Positions 8,513 through 16,743 of a stretch of 64,000 bases of DNA are shown in pieces. A program made the translations under genes and the position numbers. How positions within the stretch are numbered: the stretch's first letter is position 1; each line of letters starts with the position of its first letter. The notes under the pieces were generated by a model. That model saw nothing but the letters and a program-made list of their open reading frames with translations. It did no database searches and was not told the origin of the DNA. This DNA is from Microbacterium sp. LWH7-1.2. Lineage in GTDB: Bacteria; Actinomycetota; Actinomycetes; Actinomycetales; Microbacteriaceae. The stretch is from contig NZ_CP151637.1 in the NCBI RefSeq assembly GCF_038397755.1, positions 3,100,001 through 3,164,000 on the forward strand, read 5' to 3'.

Positions 8513-9174
8513 ATGACCTCCCAGCCCACCTCCTCGACGGGAACGGATGCCGCCGCCCAGGCGGCCTGGTTCGATACGGCGTTCGCCGGGGCACCGCTCA
8601 TGGCGATCCTCCGCGGCATGGGGGTCGAGCGCTCGGGGCGCCTCTCCGAGACGGCGTGGGACCTCGGCATCGACTCCGTCGAGGTGCCGCTGCAGACCGA
8701 CGAGGACGAGCGGGCCCTGCGTGCGGTCGTGGAGGCCGCGACCGCCCGTGGCAAGAGCGTCGGGGCGGGCACCGTCATCACTCCCGGCCAGGTGACGCGG
8801 GCCGCCCACGCCGGCGCGGTGTACCTCGTCTCGCCAGGTCTCGACCGGTCGTGGTGCGGGCGGCGCAGGATGCCGGCATCCCGATCTTCCCCGGCGTCGC
8901 AACCCCCAGCGAGGTGCAGCTCGCGGTCTCGCTCGGGCTGGCGTGGCTCAAGGCATTCCCCGCCACATGGCTCGGCAGCGGCTGGTTCAGACACATCCGC
9001 GGCCCGTTCCCGCAGATGAGGTTCGTCGCGACCGGTGGACCTGACGCGTCGAACGTCGACGAGTTCCTCGACGCGGGTGTGCGCGTCGCCGCCGTCGGCT
9101 CCGCTCTGGAGGATGCGTCCCAACTCGAGCGCCTCGCCGCGCTGCTCCACGCCCGCACGGGCTCCGCCCGATGA
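8513..9174 (+). pseudogene. eda: KDPG/KHG aldolase, one-base deletion in mid-gene
   Basis: The N-terminal frame gives MAILRGMGVERSGRLSETAW, TVITPGQ and YLVSPGLD; the C-terminal frame gives GIPIFPGVATPSEVQLAVSL, the Schiff-base lysine region WLKAFPA, and the glycine-rich ATGGPDASNVDEFLDAGV phosphate site. The expected junction is GLDPVVVRAA, and it is restored if one C is added near 8846-8847. Intact members cleave 2-keto-3-deoxy-6-phosphogluconate to pyruvate and glyceraldehyde-3-phosphate. The reading frame is broken, so the gene is called a pseudogene, consistent with the damaged genes on both sides. Confidence 0.82.
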
Positions 9175-9461
9175 CCCTCGGCGCAGACCGCTCACCTGTC
9201 GCGAACGGCCGCGCGGACCTGCAGCACGTGACAGGCGCGCAGCGGTTCGCGATCGGTGAGACGGACCTCCTCTTCGACGGGGAGCCGTTCCGGGTGCTCG
9301 CCGGGGCGCTGCACTACTTCCGCGCGCACCCGGGGCAGTGGGCCGGCACCTGCGTTCTCGGTTGCCCTGGAGGCGGTCGAGGGGGAAGGGCGCTCGCGAC
9401 TCTCGAGGCGTTCAAGGTCAGAGCAGCGGGGCGAACTCTCGCGCCGAAGAGGCACGGGTGA
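9171..9461 (+). pseudogene. N-terminal remnant of a GH35 beta-galactosidase
   Basis: The ATG at 9171 overlaps the aldolase stop (ATGA), so this was the next gene of the same operon. After about 28 residues the protein reads FAIGETDLLFDGEPFRVLAG and ALHYFRAHPGQWA, the characteristic start of family 35 glycoside hydrolases. Homology ends near 9345, where ADRI and the catalytic TIM barrel should follow; the remaining residues are unrelated and the frame closes at 9461. An intact enzyme would be about 580 or more residues, so over 90% is deleted. Confidence 0.78.
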
Positions 9462-9500
9462 ATCGTCGTCACGCGGGGGTGTCGCTGGTTGACTGGGCCG

Positions 9501-10391
9501 ATGCCCCTCGCGTCTGACGCCCGGGTCGCCGTGTGCGGACCCGCCTCGTGGAACCACCTCATCCTGCTCGACCGTCTTCCCGAGCCGGTACCGCACATGC
9601 AGTTCGCGCTCGGCGACCTGCGTACGCTCGGTGGGACGTCGGCCGGCAAGGGGCTGCACCTGGCCGACCTTGGCGTCGACGTGACGCTTCACGCGCTGCT
9701 GGGTGCCGACGACGACGGCCGCCGTGTGTCGGCGGCGCTCGCCGCGGCGGGCGTGCGGGTCGAGGCGTATCCGTCGGAGCGTACCGAGCGCCACGCCAAC
9801 CTGATGACCGCGGCCGGGGAGCGCGTGAGTCTCTACCTCGCGACGCCGTCGGCGGCATCCGTCGGCACGCTCGACCGTGTCGAGGGCGCCCTCGCCGACG
9901 CGGACATCGCGGTCGTCGACCTCAGCGAGGTCGGGGTTGCGATCGTGCGGCGCCGGCTCACCGGTGCGGCGGGTGCCCCGATCGGGACCGACCTCCACGA
10001 CTACGACGGCTCGGCGGAGTTCCACGAGCCGTTCCTCCGCGCCGCCGATGTCGTCTTCATGAACGACGACGCGACCGACGATCCGTGGTCGCTCATGCAG
10101 AGCTGTCTCGACCGCGGACCGCGCCTCGCCGTCTGCACCCTCGGTGCGCGGGGCGCCGTCGCACTCGCCGCGTCGGGGGAGCGCGCGACGGTCGAGGCCG
10201 TCCCGGTCGACGTCGTCGACACGAACGGTTCCGGCGACGCGTTCTTCGCGGGCTTCCTCGCCGCCTCGCTCTCGGGTGAGGATGTGGACGGATGCCTCGC
10301 CGCCGGCGCCCGTCAGGCGGTCGTGGCGCTGTCGTCCGAGCACCTGCATCCGGCGGTCGCCGCCGGCAGGGTCACCAGCGGGCTTCGGTGA
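9501..10391 (+). CDS. PfkB-family carbohydrate kinase
   Basis: The protein is 296 residues from ATG 9501; an upstream TTG at 9489 with a G-rich site is an alternative start. It carries the first PfkB region LGGTSAGKGLHLADLGVDV and the catalytic signature DTNGSGDAFFAGFLAASLSG, where the usual DTxGAGD alanine is serine. PfkB kinases phosphorylate sugars or nucleosides with ATP; the substrate is not clear. It directly follows the decayed sugar-acid operon but has an intact frame. Its 3' end overlaps the convergent PNPOx-like gene by 20 bases. Confidence 0.85.
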   Translation: MPLASDARVAVCGPASWNHLILLDRLPEPVPHMQFALGDLRTLGGTSAGKGLHLADLGVDVTLHALLGADDDGRRVSAALAAAGVRVEAYPSERTERHANLMTAAGERVSLYLATPSAASVGTLDRVEGALADADIAVVDLSEVGVAIVRRRLTGAAGAPIGTDLHDYDGSAEFHEPFLRAADVVFMNDDATDDPWSLMQSCLDRGPRLAVCTLGARGAVALAASGERATVEAVPVDVVDTNGSGDAFFAGFLAASLSGEDVDGCLAAGARQAVVALSSEHLHPAVAAGRVTSGLR

Positions 10392-10797
10392 CGTTCGCGG
10401 GGCTTTTCGACGCGTCGTAGACCCGCACCCACGCGGGGCGGACCACGACGACCGCGAAGTCCGGGTCGAGTGCGCGCGAGCCGGGGAACTGCGCATTGTA
10501 GGCGCTGCCGTACTCCTCGCGCAGGGTGCCGTGCACGATCGTCCCGAAGCCGTCGATCTGCGCTGACACGGAGCCGTCCGTCCCGATGACGACCGCGATG
10601 CGGTGGTCGTGGCGCAGGTTCTCCGCCTTGCGCGAGCCCACCAGCGTGTCGAACACGAGCGTGCCGTCGTCGAGCGCGGCGATCCCGACGAGCGCCGCCT
10701 CGGGCGCTCCCGATGGCGACACGGTCGCGACGACACCCTGCGCTTCGCCGCGCACGAAGGCCACGAATGCCGAAACGTCACGCGGATCGAACGCCAT
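10372..10797 (-). CDS. Pyridoxamine 5'-phosphate oxidase-like flavin-binding protein
   Basis: The 141-residue protein has the split-barrel pattern of PNPOx-like proteins: GVVATVSPSGAPEAALVGIA, LVFDTLVGSRKAENLRHDHRIAVVIG, and the C-terminal PAWVRVYDASKSP. Such proteins bind FMN or F420 and reduce or protect small molecules; true PLP synthesis is unlikely because the dedicated PdxH C-terminal motif is lacking. The start at 10797 (MAFDPRDVSAF) was chosen over an upstream in-frame codon because the extra residues are arginine-rich non-homologous sequence. Confidence 0.78.
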   Translation of the reverse strand: MAFDPRDVSAFVAFVRGEAQGVVATVSPSGAPEAALVGIAALDDGTLVFDTLVGSRKAENLRHDHRIAVVIGTDGSVSAQIDGFGTIVHGTLREEYGSAYNAQFPGSRALDPDFAVVVVRPAWVRVYDASKSPANVTEARW

Positions 10798-10914
10798 CCG
10801 CTCACAGTACGGCAGAGCGTGCCCCGGACATCGACTCGCACGACGACGGATGCCGCGCCGCATCGCCCGTCAGAAGCTCGTGTTGAGGGCGACGATGGCC
10901 CGCAACGATCGTGC

Positions 10915-12012
10915 TCAGAACACGATGACGGGCTTGACGGTGACGCCGTGGTGCATATCGTCGGCCGCGCGGGCGATGTCGTCGAGCGAGTAGCGCTTCT
11001 CGAGTCTCTCGAGCGGCAGCTTGCCATCGGCGTGCAGCGCGATCAGCTGCGGGATGAGCGTCGCCGGATCGGAGTCGCCCATCGTGACCCCGCGCAGGAT
11101 CTTGCCCGGGAGGATCCCCTGGATATCGACGGGGATCTCAGTGCCGGGTGGCGGGGCCCCGCACACGAGCACCGTGCCGCGCACCGAGGCTGCGTCGAGC
11201 GCCCCTCGCGCGACCTTCGGGCTGCCCGTCGTGTCGAAGCTCAGGCTGACGCCGCGGCCGCCGGTAAGTCCGGCGAGGCGCGCGGCGACGTCTTCGGTGC
11301 CGGCGTCTATCGTCGCGGTCGCGCCGAACTCCACGGCGAGCCGCAGTCGCTCGTCGACGAGATCGATCGCGATCAGCTGGGCCGGGTGACGCTGTGCGGC
11401 CGCCATCACCGCCGAGAGCCCGACCGCGCCTGCGCCGTAGACGGCGACGATGTCGCTCTCGCCGGGATCGAGCACGTTCCACATCGACCCGAAGCCGGTG
11501 AGCACCCCGCAGCCGAGCGGTGCGAGCACCGCGAGATCCGCACCCGCGTCGACCCGGACGACCGAGCGTTCGTCGGCGATCGCGTACTGGGCGAACGACG
11601 ATTGGCCGAAGAAGCGGCTCGCGACGGGAGTGCCCTCGCGCATGATGTCTCCGGAGCCCTCGGGGCGCAGCATCCCGAGCAGATTCCGCGGCAGCCACGT
11701 CTCGCAATAGGCCGGGTGGCCTGAGTCGCACCCGGCGCACGCGCCACACGAGGTGAAGCTGAGCAGCACCTGGTCGCCGGGCGCGAGACCCGTCACGCCC
11801 TCGCCTATGCGGTCGACGATGCCGGCGCCCTCGTGACCGATGATCCCGGGGGCGGGGAACGGGATCCCACCGGCGATCACCCCGAGATCGGTGTGACACA
11901 GGCCCGAGGCGACGAGCTTGACGAGCACCTCTCCGTGCCCGGGTTCGGGAAACTCCACGTCGCTGATGACGAGCTCGCCCGCCTCGAGGACGGCGGCGCG
12001 TCCCGCGGTCAC
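10915..12012 (-). CDS. Zinc-dependent NAD-linked alcohol dehydrogenase (aryl-alcohol type)
   Basis: The 365-residue MDR protein has the catalytic zinc residues in GLCHTDLGV and the GHEGAGIVDRIG motif, a structural zinc lobe CGACAGCDSGHPAYC, and the nucleotide-binding GAGAVGLSAVMAA. Its layout matches class III/benzyl alcohol dehydrogenases that oxidise primary or aryl alcohols to aldehydes. The GTG start at 12012 overlaps the stop of the aldehyde dehydrogenase gene, so the two are coupled and together would carry an alcohol to its acid. Confidence 0.9.
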   Translation of the reverse strand: MTAGRAAVLEAGELVISDVEFPEPGHGEVLVKLVASGLCHTDLGVIAGGIPFPAPGIIGHEGAGIVDRIGEGVTGLAPGDQVLLSFTSCGACAGCDSGHPAYCETWLPRNLLGMLRPEGSGDIMREGTPVASRFFGQSSFAQYAIADERSVVRVDAGADLAVLAPLGCGVLTGFGSMWNVLDPGESDIVAVYGAGAVGLSAVMAAAQRHPAQLIAIDLVDERLRLAVEFGATATIDAGTEDVAARLAGLTGGRGVSLSFDTTGSPKVARGALDAASVRGTVLVCGAPPPGTEIPVDIQGILPGKILRGVTMGDSDPATLIPQLIALHADGKLPLERLEKRYSLDDIARAADDMHHGVTVKPVIVF

Positions 12013-13511
12013 TGGGCGGACCCCTGCTCGAGGTTGATCACGATCGAGTGCGAGCGCTGGTACGAGGCCATCGCCTCGGGGCCTCCCTCCCGGCCCCAGC
12101 CCGAGGCTTTGACACCGCCGAAGGGAGTAGCGGGATCGAGCAGCGCCCAGCCGTTCACCCAGGTGATGCCCGCCTCGAGCCGCGCGGCGACCCGGTGCGC
12201 TTTCGCAAGATCCGAGGTCTGGATTCCGCTGGCCAGCCCGTAGCGGGTGGAGTTTGCGAGCTGGATGGCCTCCTCCTCGGTGTCGAAGGGCTGCACCGTG
12301 AGGACCGGGCCGAACACTTCTTCGGACACGGCTTCGGCGTCGGCATCGAGGTCGGCGAGCACCGTCGGGCGGTAGTAGAACCCGTCGAGTTCGGAGACCC
12401 TCTCGCCTCCGGTGACCACGCGGGCTCCGGCATCCCTCGCCCGGTCGACCATCGCGGCGACCTTCTCGAGCTGGGTCGCGCTCGCGAGCGGACCGATCAC
12501 CGTCTCGGGCTTCGTGATGTCACCGAAGGGCACGTGAGGCACGGCGTCGGCGAGGACACCGAGCACGATGTCGTAGATCGGACGCTCGACGAGGAGCCGA
12601 GGCCCCGCCATGCAGAACTGTCCGGCGTTGAAGACGAACGCGGCGATGACGGTCTGCATCGCGGTGTTCAGGTCGGCGTCGGCGAAGAGGATGTTGGCGG
12701 CGTTGCCGCCCAGTTCTGCGGTGAACGACTTCAGAGTGCTGCCCGCGAGCTGTGCCGCGTGGGCGCCGATCTCGGTCGAGCCGGTGAACGCGATCTTGTC
12801 GACGCACGGATGCGTGACCAGGTGATCGCCGATCGCCGCGCCCGAGCCGGTGACGACGTTGAAGACGCCGTCCGGTACGCCCGCCTCCTGGAGGATCTGC
12901 GCCATCAGCAGTGCGCTCAGCGGAGTGTCGCTCGCGGGCTTGTGCACGATGGTGTTGCCGGCGATGAGGGCGGGAGCGATCTTCGAGCTCGACAGAATTA
13001 GCGGGAAGTTGAACGGCGTGATCGCCGCGACGACGCCGATCGGCTCCTTCTTGACGTAGACGTGCGTGTTGCCGGTCGTCTCGCGGACCGAGCCGTCGAG
13101 GTGGTGCCCGAGGCTCGCGTAGTACTCGTACAGCTCGGCCGCGTTGTTGACGTCGACGATACGCGCGAACGTGATCGGCTTGCCGACATCGGTGCTCTCG
13201 GCCTGGACGAGCTCTTCGGCGCGCTTGCGCATGAGGGTGTACGCCCGCTGCAGGATGCGCGCCCGTTCGCGGCTGGACAGCCCCGACCACACGCCCGAGT
13301 CGAAGGCGGCGCGCGCGGCGGCGACGGCGTCATCGACGTCGGTGGTCGTCGCCTTCGCGACGTCGGTGATCTTCGTCCCGGTCGCAGGTGCGATCACGTC
13401 CATGCGACCGCCGTCCAGGGCATCCCGCCACTTTCCGCCGATGAACAGCCGCCCGGGCGGGAAGGCAGTGGGGGATGCGGATGCCGTGGGTGCGGTATCG
13501 GTGATGGTCAT
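12009..13511 (-). CDS. NAD(P)-dependent aldehyde dehydrogenase
   Basis: The 500-residue protein has all ALDH landmarks: the proton-abstracting glutamate in FTAELGGNAANI, the nucleophile cysteine in FNAGQFCMAGPR, the cofactor segment ITPFNFPLILSSSKIAPAL, and the C-terminal GGVKASGWGREGG. It would oxidise an aldehyde to the carboxylate. It is the middle gene of a minus-strand operon with the alpha/beta hydrolase upstream and alcohol dehydrogenase downstream, which suggests breakdown of an ester or aromatic side chain, though the substrate is unknown. Confidence 0.92.
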   Translation of the reverse strand: MTITDTAPTASASPTAFPPGRLFIGGKWRDALDGGRMDVIAPATGTKITDVAKATTTDVDDAVAAARAAFDSGVWSGLSSRERARILQRAYTLMRKRAEELVQAESTDVGKPITFARIVDVNNAAELYEYYASLGHHLDGSVRETTGNTHVYVKKEPIGVVAAITPFNFPLILSSSKIAPALIAGNTIVHKPASDTPLSALLMAQILQEAGVPDGVFNVVTGSGAAIGDHLVTHPCVDKIAFTGSTEIGAHAAQLAGSTLKSFTAELGGNAANILFADADLNTAMQTVIAAFVFNAGQFCMAGPRLLVERPIYDIVLGVLADAVPHVPFGDITKPETVIGPLASATQLEKVAAMVDRARDAGARVVTGGERVSELDGFYYRPTVLADLDADAEAVSEEVFGPVLTVQPFDTEEEAIQLANSTRYGLASGIQTSDLAKAHRVAARLEAGITWVNGWALLDPATPFGGVKASGWGREGGPEAMASYQRSHSIVINLEQGSAQ

Positions 13512-13584
13512 GGTGGTGCTCTTCTCTGAGTGGTGAATGCGTGCGGGTGCAGCTGCGGGGGGCGAGGTTCAGGCAGCCCGAGGT

Positions 13585-14316
13585 TCAGACGGGGACCGAC
13601 GACGTGGTCGCGACCCGCTCGAGCAGGTCGGCGAAGCCCGCGGGATCTTCCTGGAACGGCGCGTGGCCGTGGGCGACGCGGACGATCGCTCCGCCGGTGC
13701 GCACGGCGAGCGCGTCTTGGAAGGCGGGCGCCACGACCGCGTCGTTCTCGGTGAGCACGTAGGTCGTCGGCTTCGCCCGCCACGCGACCCGCGAGAGCGG
13801 GTCGCTGAAGGAGGCGAGCGACTGCGGCCTGAAGAGGTCGGCGAGCTGCTCGGATGCCTCGCGCGGAACGCCCGGCGGCATGTCGGCGGCGATCATCTCC
13901 ACGCGCTCGTCCCGGTCGCGGCCCAGTGTCAGCTGGTCGTCGGAGATGCCCCACACGCCGGGGAGGGCGCCGCCCATCGAGGTGATGACGCTCTCGCCCG
14001 CGTCCAGCGCGAACGCCGCGATGTATACGATGCGTTCGACGGCGGGATGGTCGCCCGCCTCGGTCACCGGCACGCCGCCGTAGGAGTGCCCGACGAGCAC
14101 GACGGGTCCGTCGGCGCGGTCGATCGCGGCGGTGATGGCGGCGGCATCCTGAACCATGCTCTCGGTGCTCCCCGTCGACGGAAGGTCGAGCGCGTCCACC
14201 TCCCAGCCGCGCTCGCGCAGGATCTGCACGAGCGGCTCGAACTCCCACGAGCCGACCCAAGCGCCGTGGACGAGGATGATCCGGGGTCGGAGCTGTGCTG
14301 TCATCGGAGATTCCAT
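13585..14316 (-). CDS. Alpha/beta hydrolase (EstC/HNL-like)
   Basis: The 243-residue protein begins with LRPRIILVHGAWVGSWEFEP (oxyanion HG motif), has the nucleophile elbow GHSYGG near residue 86, and an acid/His pair plausible in ENDAVVAP and GHAPFQEDP. It resembles small esterases and hydroxynitrile-lyase-like hydrolases. The start at 14316 was chosen because CGAAAGG lies about 7 bases upstream; ATG 14304 is possible. It is first in the operon with the aldehyde and alcohol dehydrogenases, and the LuxR-type regulator lies just upstream on the same strand. Confidence 0.85.
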   Translation of the reverse strand: MESPMTAQLRPRIILVHGAWVGSWEFEPLVQILRERGWEVDALDLPSTGSTESMVQDAAAITAAIDRADGPVVLVGHSYGGVPVTEAGDHPAVERIVYIAAFALDAGESVITSMGGALPGVWGISDDQLTLGRDRDERVEMIAADMPPGVPREASEQLADLFRPQSLASFSDPLSRVAWRAKPTTYVLTENDAVVAPAFQDALAVRTGGAIVRVAHGHAPFQEDPAGFADLLERVATTSSVPV

Positions 14317-14437
14317 ACCTTTCGGGACTGCGCGTGGGCTCGCGGTCGCGATGCCCGACGGTGCGCATCTGCTGGGGCGACGTCGGTGTCGTGCTCCCCA
14401 GAGTGCGCCGCGCGCAGGGGCGGCGGTATCCGTAGGA

Positions 14438-16690
14438 CTACGTAACCTGCGGGGCGGAGGCGTACGTCGCCTCGTACCAGGCTGCGATCTGCGCGCGCGA
14501 CGAGAAGCCGAGCTTGCCGAGGATGCGCTGCACATGCGTGTCGACGGTGCGCACCGAGAGCACGAGTTCCCCGGCTATGTCGCGGTTGCTCATCCCGCGA
14601 TGGATGCGCATCGCGACTTGCGTCTCCCGGGCGCTGAGTCCGCCCGCAACCGACGTCTTCGACTCGAGTGCGAACGCGACCACCTCGCCGGGATCGAGAC
14701 CTCCGCCGGCACCGAGGAGCTTGTCGTACCGCTGGACGCCGAGCTGTCGGCGCAGTTCAGCGATGCACCGGTCATGATGAGCCGAGAGCTGCGGCCCCAT
14801 GACGGTGATCGCCGACCCGATCAGACGCCAGCGGGCCTCGGTCGCGCCGAGCACGATCGCGGCCCGGTCCGCGAGGCCGCGCTCTGCGTCGACCCAGCTG
14901 AGCACCTCGAGCATGAGGCACTCGCCGACGGGATCGTCGAAACCGCGTTCCGTCAGAATGCCCTCGCGTGCGAATCGCTCCGCTGCATCCAGATCACGTT
15001 CGACGAACGCGGCGAGGCCGAGCGACCACAGCGCGTGTGACCGCATCCACGTCTCGCCCACCGACTCGGCGTAGGCGAGCGCGTCCCGCCCCGCTCGAGC
15101 GGCGTCGGGCTCGCGAAGGTGACTCAGTGCCGTGGTGAGCTGGAACTGCGCAAGGAGGGCGTGCTCGGGGTGTCCGCACTCCTCCGCAACGCGGATCGAT
15201 GCTTCGAACTCGCCGGCGGCATCCAGCGGCCGGCCCGAGAACATCGCGTGCGTGCCGCGCCAGCGGTGGATCTCCACGCGGATCGTGGCTGCGCGATCCG
15301 CCGTGAACGCGGCGTCCGGCAGCGGGCCGTCCGCCTCGTCGAGTCGCGTCTTCGCCTCGTCGAGGTCTCCTTGCAGCAGGCACAGCCAGGCGGCGTTGAC
15401 GAGCGCCGGGACGCGGTGGGTGGCAGAGCCTCCCGGCAGCGCGAGCACTCGTGTCGCCCAGCCGCGTCCCTCGGGAAGGAACCCGCCGACCGCCCAGTGG
15501 TAGCGCAAGTCGGAGAACAGCGCGAGGGCGGTGTCGGTGTCGATCGCCACGGCCATGGTGAGAGCGGACTGCAGTTCAGCGCGGTCGGCACGCAGCCTAG
15601 CGAGCACGGCAGCCTGTCCGGGTCCGTACCAGCCCACCCGTGACCTCGCCGCGACGGCGGCGAAGTGGTCGAGGTGGCGCCGGGCAAACGTGGGCGAGCG
15701 GCCATCCTCCTCGGCGCGCTCGCGCCCGTAACCGCGGATCGTCTCGAGCATGCGGAATCGCCCGGTCTCGCGATCCGCCTCGACGACGGACTGCGCGACA
15801 AGTTCGTCGAGGGGGTCGACGATGTCGTCGATCGTGTAGCCGCCGACCGCTGCGGCGGCCGCGAGGTCGAAGGGACCGGAGAAGACTGCGAGGGCACACC
15901 AGAGCTCGCGCTCCTCGGGCGAGCAGAGATCGTAGCTCCAGTCGACGACTGCCCGGAGGGTGCGCTGGCGCCCGACGGCACTGCGGGAGCGACCGCGGAG
16001 CAGCGTGAAGCGGGAGGACAGGCCGTTCGCGAGCTCAGCGATCGAGAGCGTGCGAAGGCGCGTCGCCGCGAGCTCGATCGCGAGCGGCAGCCCGTCGAGG
16101 GATCGGCACAGCTCGACGGCGGCCTCGGCGTCCGCTTCCCCGAGCTCGAACGCGACGTCGGCGGCCTTCGCGCGGGCAACGAGGAGCGACACCGCCTCGG
16201 ACGGCCCCTTCGGCGCCGCCTCTACCGACAGCGGTGGCACCGGGTACACCAGTTCGCCGTCGAGCTCGAGAGGTCGGCGGCTTGTGGCGAGTACGGTGAG
16301 CTGCGGGAGTGCGAGCAGCAGTTCGTCGGTGAACGAGGCAGCCGCATCGATGAGCTGCTCGCAGTTGTCGAACACCACGATGGCGGAGGTGTCGCGAAGG
16401 GCGGAGACAACGACCTCGAGCGGATCGCGCGAAGACTGATCGGCGAGCTTAAGGGCGCGCACGACCGCGAGGGGCACACGCAGCGGATCCTGCACGGACT
16501 CGAGCGGGACGAACCAGCAGTCGATGCCGTGGCGCTCGGCGAACTGGTTCGCCGCGCGCACCGCGAGCCGCGTCTTGCCGGCACCGCCGACGCCCGTGAG
16601 GGTGACCAGCGACGAGGCGTCGAGCAGCGACTGCAAGGCCGTCAGCTCGCGGTGGCGACCGACGAACGCGCTTCGCGGTTCTCTGATCAT
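14438..16690 (-). CDS. Large ATP-binding LuxR-family transcriptional regulator
   Basis: The 750-residue protein has an N-terminal NTPase with Walker A GVGGAGKT at residues 33-40 and Walker B-like AIVVFDNCEQL, winged-helix and TPR-like repeats in the middle, and a C-terminal LuxR helix-turn-helix (GGLSARETQVAMRI through VRTVDTHVQRILGKLGFSSR). Such regulators bind a ligand on the TPR region and activate neighbouring genes; here the likely target is the hydrolase/ALDH/ADH operon 122 bases downstream. ATG 16690 was chosen for the TGGAG site 9 bases upstream; the frame stays open far upstream but without family similarity. Confidence 0.9.
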   Translation of the reverse strand: MIREPRSAFVGRHRELTALQSLLDASSLVTLTGVGGAGKTRLAVRAANQFAERHGIDCWFVPLESVQDPLRVPLAVVRALKLADQSSRDPLEVVVSALRDTSAIVVFDNCEQLIDAAASFTDELLLALPQLTVLATSRRPLELDGELVYPVPPLSVEAAPKGPSEAVSLLVARAKAADVAFELGEADAEAAVELCRSLDGLPLAIELAATRLRTLSIAELANGLSSRFTLLRGRSRSAVGRQRTLRAVVDWSYDLCSPEERELWCALAVFSGPFDLAAAAAVGGYTIDDIVDPLDELVAQSVVEADRETGRFRMLETIRGYGRERAEEDGRSPTFARRHLDHFAAVAARSRVGWYGPGQAAVLARLRADRAELQSALTMAVAIDTDTALALFSDLRYHWAVGGFLPEGRGWATRVLALPGGSATHRVPALVNAAWLCLLQGDLDEAKTRLDEADGPLPDAAFTADRAATIRVEIHRWRGTHAMFSGRPLDAAGEFEASIRVAEECGHPEHALLAQFQLTTALSHLREPDAARAGRDALAYAESVGETWMRSHALWSLGLAAFVERDLDAAERFAREGILTERGFDDPVGECLMLEVLSWVDAERGLADRAAIVLGATEARWRLIGSAITVMGPQLSAHHDRCIAELRRQLGVQRYDKLLGAGGGLDPGEVVAFALESKTSVAGGLSARETQVAMRIHRGMSNRDIAGELVLSVRTVDTHVQRILGKLGFSSRAQIAAWYEATYASAPQVT

Positions 16691-16743
16691 CACGGCTCCA
16701 GGCGTCCTCGCCCAAGACGGGGCGGGTGCACCCGGCGGGTCGA

